A DNA stretch of 64,000 nucleotides from Corella eumyota (Eukaryota; Chordata; Ascidiacea; Phlebobranchia; Corellidae), in contig OY720103.1 in the NCBI GenBank assembly GCA_963082875.1, positions 10,912,001 through 10,976,000 of the forward strand, in the 5' to 3' direction. The translations under genes were made by a program, and so were the position numbers. Shown here in pieces: positions 1 through 12,600 of the stretch. The notes under the pieces were generated by a model, which was given only the letters and a program-made list of their open reading frames with translations, did not search any database and was not told the DNA's origin. Position 1 is the stretch's first letter. Each line of letters begins with the position of its first letter.

Positions 1-156
1 GGTAATTATGCTGCTGATTAAGTGCTGGCTCAGCAGGAGTTCATACCGTTTATAGCGCCTTACTCAAGGGCACTACAGCATGAGATCAGTGGGGATTGAA
101 CCCACGACCTCATGTGTGGTGTAGCAAGAGTTCTTACCACTACACCACGCTGCCTG
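1..156 (-). repeat. SINE copy (tRNA-derived), cut by window edge
   Basis: Reference description of the SINE: the head reads GGCAGCGTGGTGTAGTGGTAAGAAC with a pol III A box (TGGTGTAGTGG) and a B box like GGTTCGATCCC. The body contains GCTGTAGCGCCCTTGAGTA and AATCAGCAGC; the tail contains GGGTAACAAATGTTACTCT and CCCACATCGAGGATAAA. The full length is about 250-280 bp. It may be the Ciona composite SINE described as Cics-1; this cannot be checked here. This copy keeps the head and half of the body. Confidence 0.85.
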
Positions 157-382
157 GTTACATTAATTTAAAAAAATGTCAGTGTAAATTATGTTTTTTG
201 AATTTTATTTTAAATTTATTTTAGAAATGATTTTATTTCGGTTAAGGGGTTTACTTGTAATGGTATTGTTGGTCATTGATAAAGTTACTTTGTTTATTTT
301 GGAGGCCTATATATTGGATATACTTATATATTATATTTACTAAGCTCCATTATATTAATATTATTTTATTTATTATTTTCAG

Positions 383-3300
383 TGACTTCATCAGCATCAT
401 CATCTGTAGAAACAAACAATTGGGCTGAAAATACCTTAGCAACTGTGGTCCCTAACAACAACACATCATCTTCCATAGCAACAACAACCCATGACGACGA
501 TCTTATATCGGAGACAACCACTGCAAGTTTTTTGGTGGATTCAATATTGGATGAAGTAAGAAAGGAATTATCGTTATATTCTACACAACATATTCCGATC
601 CAAACCAGCAACATTTTGGATACAAACGAACAAAGTTTAAGTGAGCACTCTAGTCATAAGAGCTGTGATTTATCGCAGAGTACAGTTGTATTACCACAAC
701 CACAAGTACCAACCGATTACCAAAAATTACCACTTTTGACCACAAACAACCAAAGTACTATAAAACCATCTGAAAATAATCAAAGTTCACCAATTAATGT
801 TCAAGATTCTGAAAATCAAAGTGCCTCTGATGACCAACCAAATATTTTATCTCAAAATTTCCATTTAAGTGCTACAGACCATATCAATGATGCCTTAAAC
901 TTAATTAACACCAAATTAACTTGTAATTCACCTCGTGACAATACCCCATTGTCTCATCACAGTACAAGTTATGATGCAACAATGGGTTCCTTTCATGACA
1001 TGTCAATGACGTCTGTAACACCTGAGACTAATAATTTGATGCAATCGTACAAAAACGTTCTCGAAAAACAAGAGGTAAGATCTTTTAAATTTTATTATTT
1101 CCTTTTTTTTTTTTGGGTCTTAATGTCTATAATGCTATATGTCAAGATTTTACTTTTTATATACCTATTTATTGGTATGGTAAGGTCGACTTTACAACCT
1201 AAACACAAAGTAACATTTGTTACCCTGACAAAGTCTTGAGTTGCCTGTGGCAGTTTGGAATAATATAGATTATAATTACTCGATAATTAGGCTGTTGATT
1301 AGGTGCCGGCTCATCAAGAGTTTATACTCTTTATAGCGCCTTACTCAAGGGTACTACTGCATGAGGGCAGTGGGGATCAAACCAAGGACCTCGTGTAGTG
1401 AAGCCAAATTTTTTGACCATTACACCATGCTGCCAGATCAATTTCAAAACTTATTTTTTAATTACAGAATGAACAAAACTCTGAAAATATTAAAGATTCT
1501 CCTGAAGTATTTTCATCAGGTTGGCATTTTTAATTAATGCCTTTAAAGTTTAAACCATTATTGACTTTATATAGCCTATATTAATTTCAATAAATTGTAA
1601 TATTTAGATGATCCAACTAAGAGCACTGAGAGCAGTAAGGAGAAGAGTGGGAGGAAAGGAGAAAGAGTGAGGAGCAATTCTTATTCCATTGAAGCTCCAT
1701 CACCTTTGCTTGTAAGCTCAAGAGATTCTCATACGTGAGTTGAACTTATATTTAAAAATATATATATTGAGATTTAAAAAAGTAGGTTATTTAAGTTCAA
1801 ATGGTGACAACCTACAGTAGCTTTGTGTGGTGGTCAAAGCTCTTAGCTTTACTACATGAGGTCCTGGGTTTTTTTCCACTGCTTGCATGCTGTAGCTCGT
1901 TGATTAAGGCGCTATAAACTGTATAATCTCCTGTTGAGCCAGCACTTATCCGTAGTTTGATTATCGGGCAATTATAATCTGTAATATTCAAAACTGCCAA
2001 AGTTAATTCGAAATTGGGTCAGGGTAACAAATGTTACTCTATGTTTAGGCATGAATTAACCTTTCCACATCGAGGATAAATAAATATAAATAAATGAAAA
2101 TAAAACTTTTTACAGAATAAGCTCAGTTCAAGCTGACACCGACAACTGTTCGGACACAACCAGTTTATTTTCACATGAGGTCAAACGAAGGTTGGAGATG
2201 CCTTCCGACTCCGAGGAAAGCTCTGTTTCTTCGAGGAACAAACAATATGACATAACAAGGAGCAGGAGTTATGACATCACTAATAATAACTCCCAATCAA
2301 TAAGTAAGATTCGTCAAAAATCATTTTTTAATCAAATTTAAAAAAAAATATTTTTATTAAAATTATCACAAGGTTAAATAAAGAATTGTATTAATACAAA
2401 TATAATTTTTAATATAAATATCATTGTTTGAATTTAGTTAGTGGGTTAATGTTGGTTTACATTTAGGTAATGAATTATCAGGAGATTATTACAAGAAAAT
2501 AGAGGAACATCATCGAAAGGAATTAATGGAATTACAACTTCAGCATGAAAAACAATTATCACAACTTAAACAGGTTGGTTTATTATTTATGCAAGTATAC
2601 TATAATTAAACTTGCAGCATGGTATGGTGGTTAAAACCATTGGCCTTACTTACTACATGAGATCCTGGGTTTAATCCTTACTGCCCTCATGCTGTAGTGC
2701 CCTTAGGTAAGGCGCCCTTTATGGTATGAACTTCTGCGCAGCCAGCACTTATTTAGCAGAGACTTGGTCGGGGTAACAAATGTTACTCTATGGTAAAAGT
2801 ACAAAAATTAAGATTTTAAAATTGCTAAATTGCCCTTTTTTTTAAATGTAACAACAAATTAAATATAACAATAAAACAATATTTCTTTAAGTAAGGTCAT
2901 AAAAGGTCTTGTGCCTATTTAGCTAATTATATTAGTAAGCCTAAACTACATTAGTACTAATGTAATAACATGGATTATAGGTGCTTTAAGCTTAGGCAAA
3001 CATAAATAAGCATATACATGGTATATAAATGTAGTTTAAACTTTTGTAATGTTAGGAATAGAATAATAAACTTTTGTTTAACAGTTTAAATATTTTTTAT
3101 TTAATTTTTTTTTGACAGCAATTAGTCCAGGGTGAACCTGCCTTAGAAAGTTCAATTGAAACTATTGAAAGCATGAGTTTTAATGACTTGAACAAAATAA
3201 AGAAATCTTCAAAGAATCAGGTAATTAGAATTTGTTTTATTTTGCAACTTTTGCTATTTTTTAATGTAAATATATATATAGTGAAAATTAGGGTTAAAAT

Positions 3301-5593
3301 ATAGATTTTACTAAATGTAAATTATATTTGGGCATTTTGGCTTAAAAAAGTGCTTGCTTTAGATATACTATTTAATTATTATCATAATACTGTTGCAACT
3401 TTTAACCAATATTTGCCCGCAATAATTTACCCGCAATAATTTACCCATATAGCATAAATAGCATTTTTTTATAAGTTGGGCACTCATTTATTTAATTGTC
3501 CACTAAACTTTATTATATATAGATTAATATTTGTACAGTTATATTACTAAATGGCTTAATTGTTATTAGGTTATGGATAAAGAAATGCATTTAAAATGGT
3601 GCAAACTATCAGCTCTTATAAAAGGATATTTAACAAGAAGATTACTTAGAGCCAGACCTGTTCAAAACATCATGAAAACTATAAGAGTAAGTAAGACTTT
3701 ATTATAATTTTTTAACTTATACCTTAACTATATCTAACAATTAATTTATTCTCAATGTGGGAAGGCCAATTTTGCAGTTTAAACATAGAGTAATATTTGT
3801 TATCCCAATCCCAAATTGACTTTGGCAGGTTGGAATATTATAGATTATAATTGCTTGATAATTAAGCTGCTGATTAGGTGTTAGCTTAGCAGGAGGTTAT
3901 ACCAGTTACAAGCCTTTCTCAAGGGCACTACAGCCCGGAGGCACTGGGGTTCGAATCCTTGACCTTATGTGTGAATCCTCGACCTTATTTATGATCGAAT
4001 CCACGACCTTGTTTATGGTGTGGGTTACTACTGCATGGAAGCAGTGGGGATCAAACCTACGACCTTATGTGCTGTCCTCATTATTCCACACCACTAGTTT
4101 GTACATTAATAATACTTTTATTAAAATATGACATTCTCAGGACACTAGTAAAACAATTTTGTCGATCAAAAGTGAGGGAGATTCTAACACGAAACCTGAT
4201 GCCACTTTGCTGCGAAGATTATTCCTACAGGTAAGTCTTGAAATCTTTAGGTTAAAATGTTAACATTTAAGTAATTGTTTTTAATCTATAAATAATAGAG
4301 CTTGGGTGATATATTAAACAAACAAGCTAAATTTGGTTATTAAAATTAAAAATATATTTATCTTTTATTCCAAATTTTTTTTTGAAATGCTTTTGTTATG
4401 TTATGTAATTTCTGTTTTTAAACCTACTTATTTTTTTATGAATTAACATTTGAACATTTCCTTTTATTTTCCACTTAGTTGGAAGCAGCATTGTATGAGT
4501 TTCATGAAACCTTCTTTGATACAACTGTACAAGAAAGAATTTCTATTATTGCTCGTTCACAACTTGCTGAAAGTAAAGAAAAAAACAGACTAAAACAGGT
4601 ACAATAAAGTTTATTAAATAAACTAATAGTAAAAAAAAAAAAATATTTGGCTTTTCTACTTAATATCATTGGTTTGATCCTTACCGCTTTCATGCTGTAG
4701 TGTCTTTGAGTAAGATGTTTTACTTGTACAAAATTTGTGCAGCTAAAAAAAACAGCAGATTTATTATCGAGCAATTCCAGTTAATAATATCCTTAACTAC
4801 CAAAGTTACATAAAGACTGGGTTAAGGGTAACAAATGTTGATTTTAGGCATAAAAATAATTTTTTTTTTAAATCTTGTTTATGTTTTCTATATAGGAAAG
4901 CTCAACAGTGATTCCCCAACAACGATTATCGGCGGCAACTCTGAAATCTATGGAACGAAAAAGGTTGGAACGAAAGTCGCACACCATGACAAACAAAGTG
5001 CCACAGAAAGATGTAAATAATTTAATACTTTAATGTTTAAATTACTAGCAACTCACTTAAAAAAATTAAAGAAGTAGTGGAAATTAGAATATTGTGTTGT
5101 AAAGCTACATACCAAAAACTCTGCAAAACTTTGTGTTTTATATATTTATTTATCCCTGTGTGAAAAGGATCTAAACATAGAGTAACATCAGTCACCCTGA
5201 CCCAGTCTTAAGTTAACTTTGGCAGTTTGAAATATTATTGATTAAATATGCCCGATAATTAATCTGCTGATTGGTTTTTGGTTTAGCAAAAATTTGTACT
5301 CTTTATTGGACTTTTAGCATGAAGGCATTGGGAATCGAACCCAAGGCCAATGAAGTAAAGCCAAGTTTTCTAACTTTACCTAGCTTAAAATAAAACTAAA
5401 TTGCTTTATTTATAACCAGGTCAAAAGTAAGATCTCTTACATTTGGAAAGATGACAAACCTAAGAAAAAGTTAAACAAACCGCAACAGAGTCAAGAAAAT
5501 CGGAAGAAAACGCTAAAAAATTCTGTTTCTGGAAGGCCGTTGTTAAATAAAAACATCCTAGCTAGTTATACTATGTCTCCTATTGTCCGATAA
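383..5593 (+). CDS. CCP110: CCP110 (CP110) centriolar protein, 3' part
   Basis: Centriolar coiled-coil protein that caps the distal end of centrioles, limits centriole length and blocks ciliogenesis. Eleven exons are visible: 383-1074, 1468-1519, 1608-1734, 2116-2303, 2467-2573, 3119-3220, 3570-3686, 4141-4230, 4479-4598, 4896-5012 and 5420-5593. All keep one reading frame with GT-AG borders, and the first enters with one base of a codon still upstream of the window. The first exon is Ser/Asn/Thr-rich and low in complexity. The 2467 exon is a short coiled coil. The diagnostic C-terminal block contains LSALIKGYLTRRLLRA, then LEAALYEFHETFF and RLSAATLKSMERKR, matching from memory the conserved C-terminal region of vertebrate CP110. 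The stop is at 5591-5593. The 5' end is missing. Many introns carry SINE copies. The identity rests on the C-terminal block; the N-terminal exon alone would not be recognisable. Confidence 0.85.
1176..1434 (-). repeat. SINE copy, full length
   Basis: Lies in a CCP110 intron. Tail and head are both present, moderately diverged. Confidence 0.85.
1814..2092 (+). repeat. SINE copy, full length
   Basis: In a CCP110 intron. The B box is eroded to GGGTTTTTTTCCAC; the tail CCACATCGAGGATAAAT is well kept. Confidence 0.85.
2612..2793 (+). repeat. SINE copy, internally deleted
   Basis: In a CCP110 intron. About 60 bases are missing between the ACTTATT block and the GGGTAACAAATG tail. Confidence 0.8.
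3395..3530 (+). repeat. Family-B repeat, degraded
   Basis: Reference description of family B: about 180 bp, unclassified. Landmarks in order are TAGCCNGCCCTA near the start, TTTTAATTGTTGTAATATGG, CGCAACT, ACTAATATTTGCC, GATAATTTACC, CACCACAAATGGCAGTTTT, GGNCTATAAATTGGACATA and a tail ATTGTCCACTAAACTCCATT. No terminal inverted repeats or coding potential were seen. This copy has the middle and tail, with a duplicated GCAATAATTTACCC. Confidence 0.6.
3750..4106 (-). repeat. SINE copy with amplified B-box segment
   Basis: In a CCP110 intron. The stretch 3945-4070 repeats a GAATCC(A/T)(C/T)GACCTTAT(G/T)T module about four times, making this copy longer than a full-length one. Confidence 0.8.
4650..4856 (+). 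repeat. SINE copy, degraded
   Basis: In a CCP110 intron. The head is eroded; GGTTTGATCC, GCTGTAGTG and GGGTAACAAATGTTG are recognisable. Confidence 0.7.
5140..5385 (-). repeat. SINE copy
   Basis: In the last CCP110 intron. The tail has CATAGAGTAACATCAGTCACCC; the head is eroded. Confidence 0.75.
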
Positions 5594-6650
5594 CTTCTAT
5601 TCGTCTTTAATTTGGTTGTTTTGTTGTTGTTAGAATTTAAATAGTAATGGATTTTTTGTTTGTTTCAGCATTTTGTTTTAAAAAACATTTTTTGTTTTTG
5701 AAATGTTATTAGAAAGTTTTTGTATTATTACCTAGAAGTAGTTTTTTTTTAATTCTTCATTTTGATTTTTGTTTCTTAATTTTGTTTAAAAACTCTTTGT
5801 TCTAAGGTGTTTAAAAAAAGAAGCATCCTAAATTAAATTAAACCGAGAATTAAAATGCAAATTGGTAAATCATAAAATAAGTTACTATGTGCCAAAATTG
5901 GTCTTTTTTGCTGCTAAAAATATCTTGTCAAATCTTTTTAAAACTATTATACCTATATATTATCAACCATATATCATTATATCTTGTAGTTAAGCTGCTA
6001 GCTGTACTTTCAACATAGTTTTTTTGTGAATTTATTTTTGTAGAGTTGATATTACATTTAGTCGATTTTGTACTGTAGTTTTGTATTGAAACTTCTTTAA
6101 TATATACATTGTTTTTTTGTAAGTCTGGGTTAAGTAATTCAGGGAATTTACATATAATATTACTAGTCAAAAGTTTGGCTGAACTATTTCCTTTTGCGGA
6201 AATTACGTAATTTTGTTTCTCTTGTAGGGGTTACTTTATCCGTATATTTTTTGTATTTGCGATTTAAAAATATTTGGAATCACTATTTTTTATGATTATT
6301 CGCCTAAGCAAAACTCTCTGACAGAAAGAGTGTGGTAAATGTCGTCAGACAACATGAAGTTTAGTGCCTTTAATTGAACTTGTAGAACAGACTAGACAGT
6401 TTCTCATTTCCATTTAGGGATCCATTAGTTAGGTTGTATTTATTCAAAGATTTAATGTAGTTTAGGCTAGTTTAGTTGGTCTAAATAAGGCGTGGTGTGT
6501 TTACGTAACTTTCGCAAAATCGGGAACTAGTTTCATTTTCGTTTTATACAAACTAACAATCGATTTCTTTTTATTTAAGGTGATCTATATCTGTTGATAA
6601 CTTGTTTGTTAAGTAAAATATAATATGGTAAACCAGTGTTAATTAAAATA
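5594..6650. other. Intergenic spacer CCP110-SNX17
   Basis: AT-rich spacer between two genes on the same strand. It should hold the CCP110 3' UTR and the SNX17 promoter. I see no convincing exon, repeat copy or clear core promoter in it. Confidence 0.6.
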
Positions 6651-9600
6651 ATGCATTTTTCAATTCCCGACACCCAAGAAGTGAGATTTGAAACTGGATC
6701 TTCATATACTGTAAGTATGTTTAGTAAATATAATGTTACATAAAATTGTGTAAAGAATTACTTAAAATTAAAAGTTTTAATCTGTTAAAGTTCGTTTTTA
6801 CTTTAACTAGTGTTTGGTTTACTGTAAGTCATGTTGATTAAACATTTTCTATTGATAACTGGCAGTGTGTAAAAGTCTGGTGTTTAAAACACTTGACTTC
6901 ACTTCATGAGGTCCTGGGTTTGATTTCCACTGCTTTACCGCTCTATCGTCCTTAAGTATGGTGCTAAAATCTGTTGAACTATTTCTGCAAACCAATCAAC
7001 ATATTAATTATCGAGCAATTATAATCAATAATATCCCAAACTGCAGAAGCTAACTTAAGACTGGGTCAGAGTAACAAATGTTACTCTATGTTCAATTTGT
7101 TGAGTCAGTCTTATTATTTTAAAGAGTAACTACAAAAAATTTAATAAAATAAAAACAATTTAACTATTTTAGTACTCTTGTTCTGATATAATTTTAGGAG
7201 AAATTTTTTTTTTAATATGATGTTTAAGAGAAAACGTTTTATGTACATTACAGCCTAAATTTATATATTATTTGAACAAACTTAACGACTTAACTTTTAT
7301 GATGTTTCAGGCTTTTAATGTTCATGTTAACGGTGTGTTACATTGTTCTGTGAGATACAGTCAACTGCACGACCTTAATGAGCAGGTAATAAAACAACTG
7401 TAACATTAAAAAATGCATGTGCTTGCATATTTTAAACAAATGATATTTACATTTTACTTTCATTTATTTTAAAGAGTAATTTATTTAGCAAAATTTTTTT
7501 TGGTATTTATTTATTTTGATGTGGGAAGGTCGACTTTCTAAACATAGAGTAACATTTGTTACCCTGACCCAGTCTCAAGTTAACTCTGGCGGTTTGGGAT
7601 ATTATTGATTATAATTGTCTAATAATCAAACTGCTGATTGATTTTGGCTAAAAAGGAGTTTGTACTGTTTATAGTGCCTTGCTTAAGGGGGGCTCTCTCA
7701 TGGTAATCTAACCCAGAACCTCATGTAATGAAGTTTATTTAGAGTCAATTTATTTAGTATCAATTCTATATTTTATTACACATTTGGTATTTTTCAATTT
7801 TGTTTGTTATTTTAGTTGAAGGAGGAATTTGGAATTCATTCCCTTCCCCAATTCCCTCCCAAAAAGTTTTTAACTTTAAACACAAGTGATTTGGACGAAC
7901 GAAGAATCAAACTTGAGAAATACATCCAAGATGGTAAAATTATTATTTTTTCGATTATTATAATTAACGTAAAACTAAAAAAGGGTTAAATTTTGAATTT
8001 TTTTTTAATAAAGATTCATTTTTATTCTATAGCATTACCTAATTAATTTATATATAATACATTAAATAAATTTTTTCAGTATAAAAAAGATAAATTAAAA
8101 TGTGATTTGACAAAAATAGTTTGACTATGAAACTTAAATATATTTCATATAAAACAGGTTTGTGTCGAAACATGTACTTGTGTTAATGATATCATCTTTA
8201 TTATTACAGTAATATACATAATACAATATTGTACACATTGAGTTTCTCTATAACATATTAGTCATGGGAGTTTACTTTTTTTTTAAGTATAATCATTTTT
8301 TGTTAAATTTTTACAATTTTTTGGGGAAGTAAGCGATATATAAACACAATGTTAATAATTTTTAATAAAAAAATCTTATTTAAAAATACAGACTAACTAT
8401 ACTTTTTTATATTTTGATTTTAAATTTCAAATTTTTCTTATTTTTTAGTAAGTCAAATCCCAGAAATTTGTGGAAGCGATTCTTTTAATACTTTTCTAAG
8501 AAGGGCACAGCAAGTAAGTATTAAAAAAGAATTAGTTTTAAATTAAATATATGTAATGTGATTTTAATTAATATAAAGTAATAATAGACTTTATAATTGA
8601 ATTTTAATTATTTTTAAGCTGTATTAATATAATAATCTTTATAATCAATTAATCAGGCTTTTTAATATTGTTTTTAATCAATATTTTAGTGATTATAATT
8701 ATTAAAAAACACTAATCATATTTTCGTTGTTAAATCATTTTGTTAATATAAAACACAACAATTTTAAACACAATTCAAATGTAAAAATAATAAATTTTAT
8801 CTTCAAAAGATATTCAAAAAATCGAAAATCAAAAATCCAAAAAAAAAATTAAAAAATATTTTTTTAAAAATTTTTCTTTGAATTTTATTTCAAAGGAAAC
8901 TCGGCAAGAGCAAGCTACTGACGTATCCCTCAACATTTACCTTTTGAATGGATCGAAAATCAAACTTGATATTTCAAGCACAACCAAAACTGAGGAAGTA
9001 CTTGAGGTATTATCAGATCGCTTCAAAAAGTTATAAAATTCAAATTGTTTATGGAATTTAAATCAGCAAAAAATATTAAAAACTTTGATACCTTTGTGCC
9101 AGTTTCTACCAAAGGCTTTTAAGAATTTATATTAAATAATATTTATTACTTTTTTAACATAATATACTTTTTATTTGCAGAAAGGAATGTCTTTCCTTGG
9201 AATTAGTGACAACTTAGCTCAATATTTTTCGCTATTTCTTTACAAAACTAGCAACAAAGAAAAATACTCAAGTGAGTAATATATATTTAAATATTATGGT
9301 AGGGTTATTTTAACACTTGGTTTCACTACTGTAGTTCCTAATTTTGATTCCTCTTTCTTTTATGCTGTAGTGCCTTTAAGTAAGATACTATAAACGGTAT
9401 AAACTCTTGCTAAACCAAAAACTGATCAACAACTTATTATCAACGAATTTTTAAGAGTATATATATTGTTCTTACAGTTAATTTAGGATATGGCTTGGGT
9501 ATTATTACAATACATAGGTTACTTTTTTAAAGCCTGACACATTACTGAAATTTTGATATTTTTATAGTTGTTCGTGAGTTGCAAGATTTCGAATCTCCCT

Positions 9601-12600
9601 ACATCTCGTTAAAAGCTTTGAAAGATCGATTAAATTACAAGATGGTGATTCGAACAAATTACTGGGATGCTTCAATCGATGAAACTGTTGCCCAGGATAA
9701 AATTGGGCTCAACCTGCTTCAAATACAGGTTTGAATTGTTACTATGAACAATATACATGTATTTATGTCTAATTTGTAGAAATACAAAATAAACAAAACT
9801 GCCATTTGTTGTGCACAGGTAAATTAACACAGGCAAATATTAGTCAAGAGTTGCGACCATATTAAGACAATTAAACTCTTGACTGTAGGGTGGGCTGTTG
9901 ACTAGTAATAATAATTTTTTGTTAAACAAAATTTAAATTAATTTCACACCCTTATAGTGGTTGAAATAATAAGTCTTGTTATACAAAGTGAAAGCACTGG
10001 GTCAAACCCAGGATCTTTAGATAGAGCCTTTAAGTAAATTTAAACCCAGGTATGTGCTAAAAAGTAGAAAATATTATTTATAAATATTTATAACAGTATG
10101 GTATCGATTTCAAGTTTTTAATAAATATTGACTTTTAGGCCCAAGCTGATATTGGATTGGGTTGGATCGAGTGCACTAATGAAAACAAACAAAGACTCGA
10201 CTCTCTCTTAAGTAAAGGCTCTAAGAAGGAGGTAAACATAATTATGTCCAATTTTTATACACCTAATAAATGTATAAGTGTATTTATTTATATAGGTAGT
10301 TTTACAGTAGTGTTTATTTTGTTAATAAGGTTAGGGCCATTTTTTGTTAGTTTTTATTCTTAATATGGAAAGGTCGATTTCATGACCTAAACATAGAGTA
10401 CCATTTGTTACTCTAACCCAGTCTCTAGTTGACTATGTCAGTTTAAAATATTATTGATTCTAATTGCCCGATAATTATGCTGCTAATTGAGTGTTGACTC
10501 AGCAGAAGTTCATACAGTTTATAGCGCCTTACTTAAAGGCGCTCCAGCATAGAAGCATTGTGAATCAAACCCAGAACCTCATGTAGTAAAGCCAAGTGTT
10601 CTTACCACTACAACACAGTTAATAATGCACAAATAAAAAGGTTGACAAAAAACGATGTTTTTATATATTTTTTTTAACACTTTAAAATTGTGAATATAGG
10701 TTAGATATTTAGTATAAAACCGACAATTGTCGCCCCTTTAATTTAATGGTAATTTTCAGACAGTTAACTCGCACTATAATTTCGACTTAATAAAAGAAAT
10801 AAGGAAATTGTCGGGATAATATTACTGGGTTGTTTTAAAATTACACAGTACAGTCATTTTAGAAGTCTCCTTAAATACTTGCTTATTTATTTAGTTATAA
10901 TAGACTTGCTGACAATAGGAAATTTAATATTACGTGAATATTTGTTCAAACATTTAATGTAACTCAACTTAAGTTTAATATTTACAATAGGTAATTTAAA
11001 TGTAAAAAAAACTTTTTATTTTTCGAGTTTTGTTTTTTTAAGTAAAATTATGTATAAAGAGGTCTATTTAATAATTTTGTTCTATAAGCCAACTGATTTT
11101 GTCATATTTTTATTACATTATTATATCGTTAAATATCTATTTTTTGAGCATTTTTATTGGTGCATTAAAATTAAAAAAATATGATTTAAGTTTTTATTTT
11201 TTTAACATTTGTTTTACTTTTTAGTACATGAAGTTGTGTCAAACGTTGTCGAATTACAAATATATTCAGTTTGATCCTTGTACTTGTGATAAACCATCTA
11301 AAAACACCAACAGTATTGTATCTGTTGGAAACTACCAAGTTAAATTAAGGTGAATATAACAAAAAATTTAACTTTCTATGTTGTAGACCTAATTTTGGTT
11401 TGTAATTTTTTTGCTATACATTTATTCCTAATGTGGAAAGGACTATTTCATGACCTTAACATAGAGTAACATTTGTTACCCCGACCCAGTCTTACGTTGA
11501 CTTTGGCAGTTTGGAATATTATTGAATATAATGCTCGATAATTTAACTGCTGACTAGATTTAGTAGCTCCTTACTCAAGGATGCTACAGCATGAGAGCAG
11601 TGGAGATCAAACCGAGTAGTTCATGTAGTGAAGCCAAGTGTTTTACCCACTACACCACACTGTTGATGGATTTAATTGACAAGTTTTTTAAAATTTTTAG
11701 TAGTTTTGAAAAGTAAAATAAATTTTTAATTAATTTTTATTTCACAGGGAAGTTAATAATGAGAAGAGAGAAATAATTTTGCCGGTCACCAGAATTAAAT
11801 CATGGAAGGTAAGTAAACAATATCTAGTTGTATATTGTTAACATAAGTGTATTTTATACTAGTATTGTGTAGTGGTCAGAACACTTGGCTTCAATACGCA
11901 AGGTCCTGTGTTTGATTCCCATTGCTCGCATGCCTTGGCACCCTCAAGTAAGGCGCTATAAACGCCATAAACTCCTGTTGAGTCAGCACTTAATCAGCAG
12001 CATAATTATCCGGAAATTATATTCGATATAATATTTTAAACTGCCACAGGCAACTCGAGACTGGGTCAGGGTAACAAATGTAGTCTATGTCCAGGTTGTA
12101 AAGTTGACCTTTCTACATTGAGGATAAATAATTATTAAACTTGTGTTTTATTTGTCTAGGTGTCATCAAACTTGGAAAATGAAAACAAACAACAAAACGA
12201 CAAAAATTATCTTCAAATAAGTTTCGAGTTTCTAGTAAGCAAAAACACTCTTCAGTGGATCACATTAGTCAGTGAACAGGTTTGTGATGTCATAATTGTC
12301 TTTTATAAGGTCCTTATGGTTTGGGATTTGATTCTCACTGATGGTATTTAAAAAAAAATTAAATTTGCTTTTTTTTAAATATTTTTGAATTTATAAAAAT
12401 ATAGCCTATAAAATGGGTTCTATAAAGATAAATTAAATTTAAGCTCTACTAGGACCAAAATTAATATTATAAATAGTATATGTACAATACATTAGAAACT
12501 TTTATAACTTACAATTTAATAAACACTAATTTTAATATTACATTGATTTTTAAGTTCTAATCTTACCCTCAGGGAATTGTGTGGTTTTTATTAAGTTTTA

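Noticed and set aside
1-160. A true tRNA gene at the left edge, given good A and B boxes
   Set aside because: It continues into the SINE body seen in more than thirty other copies and cannot form a proper anticodon arm.
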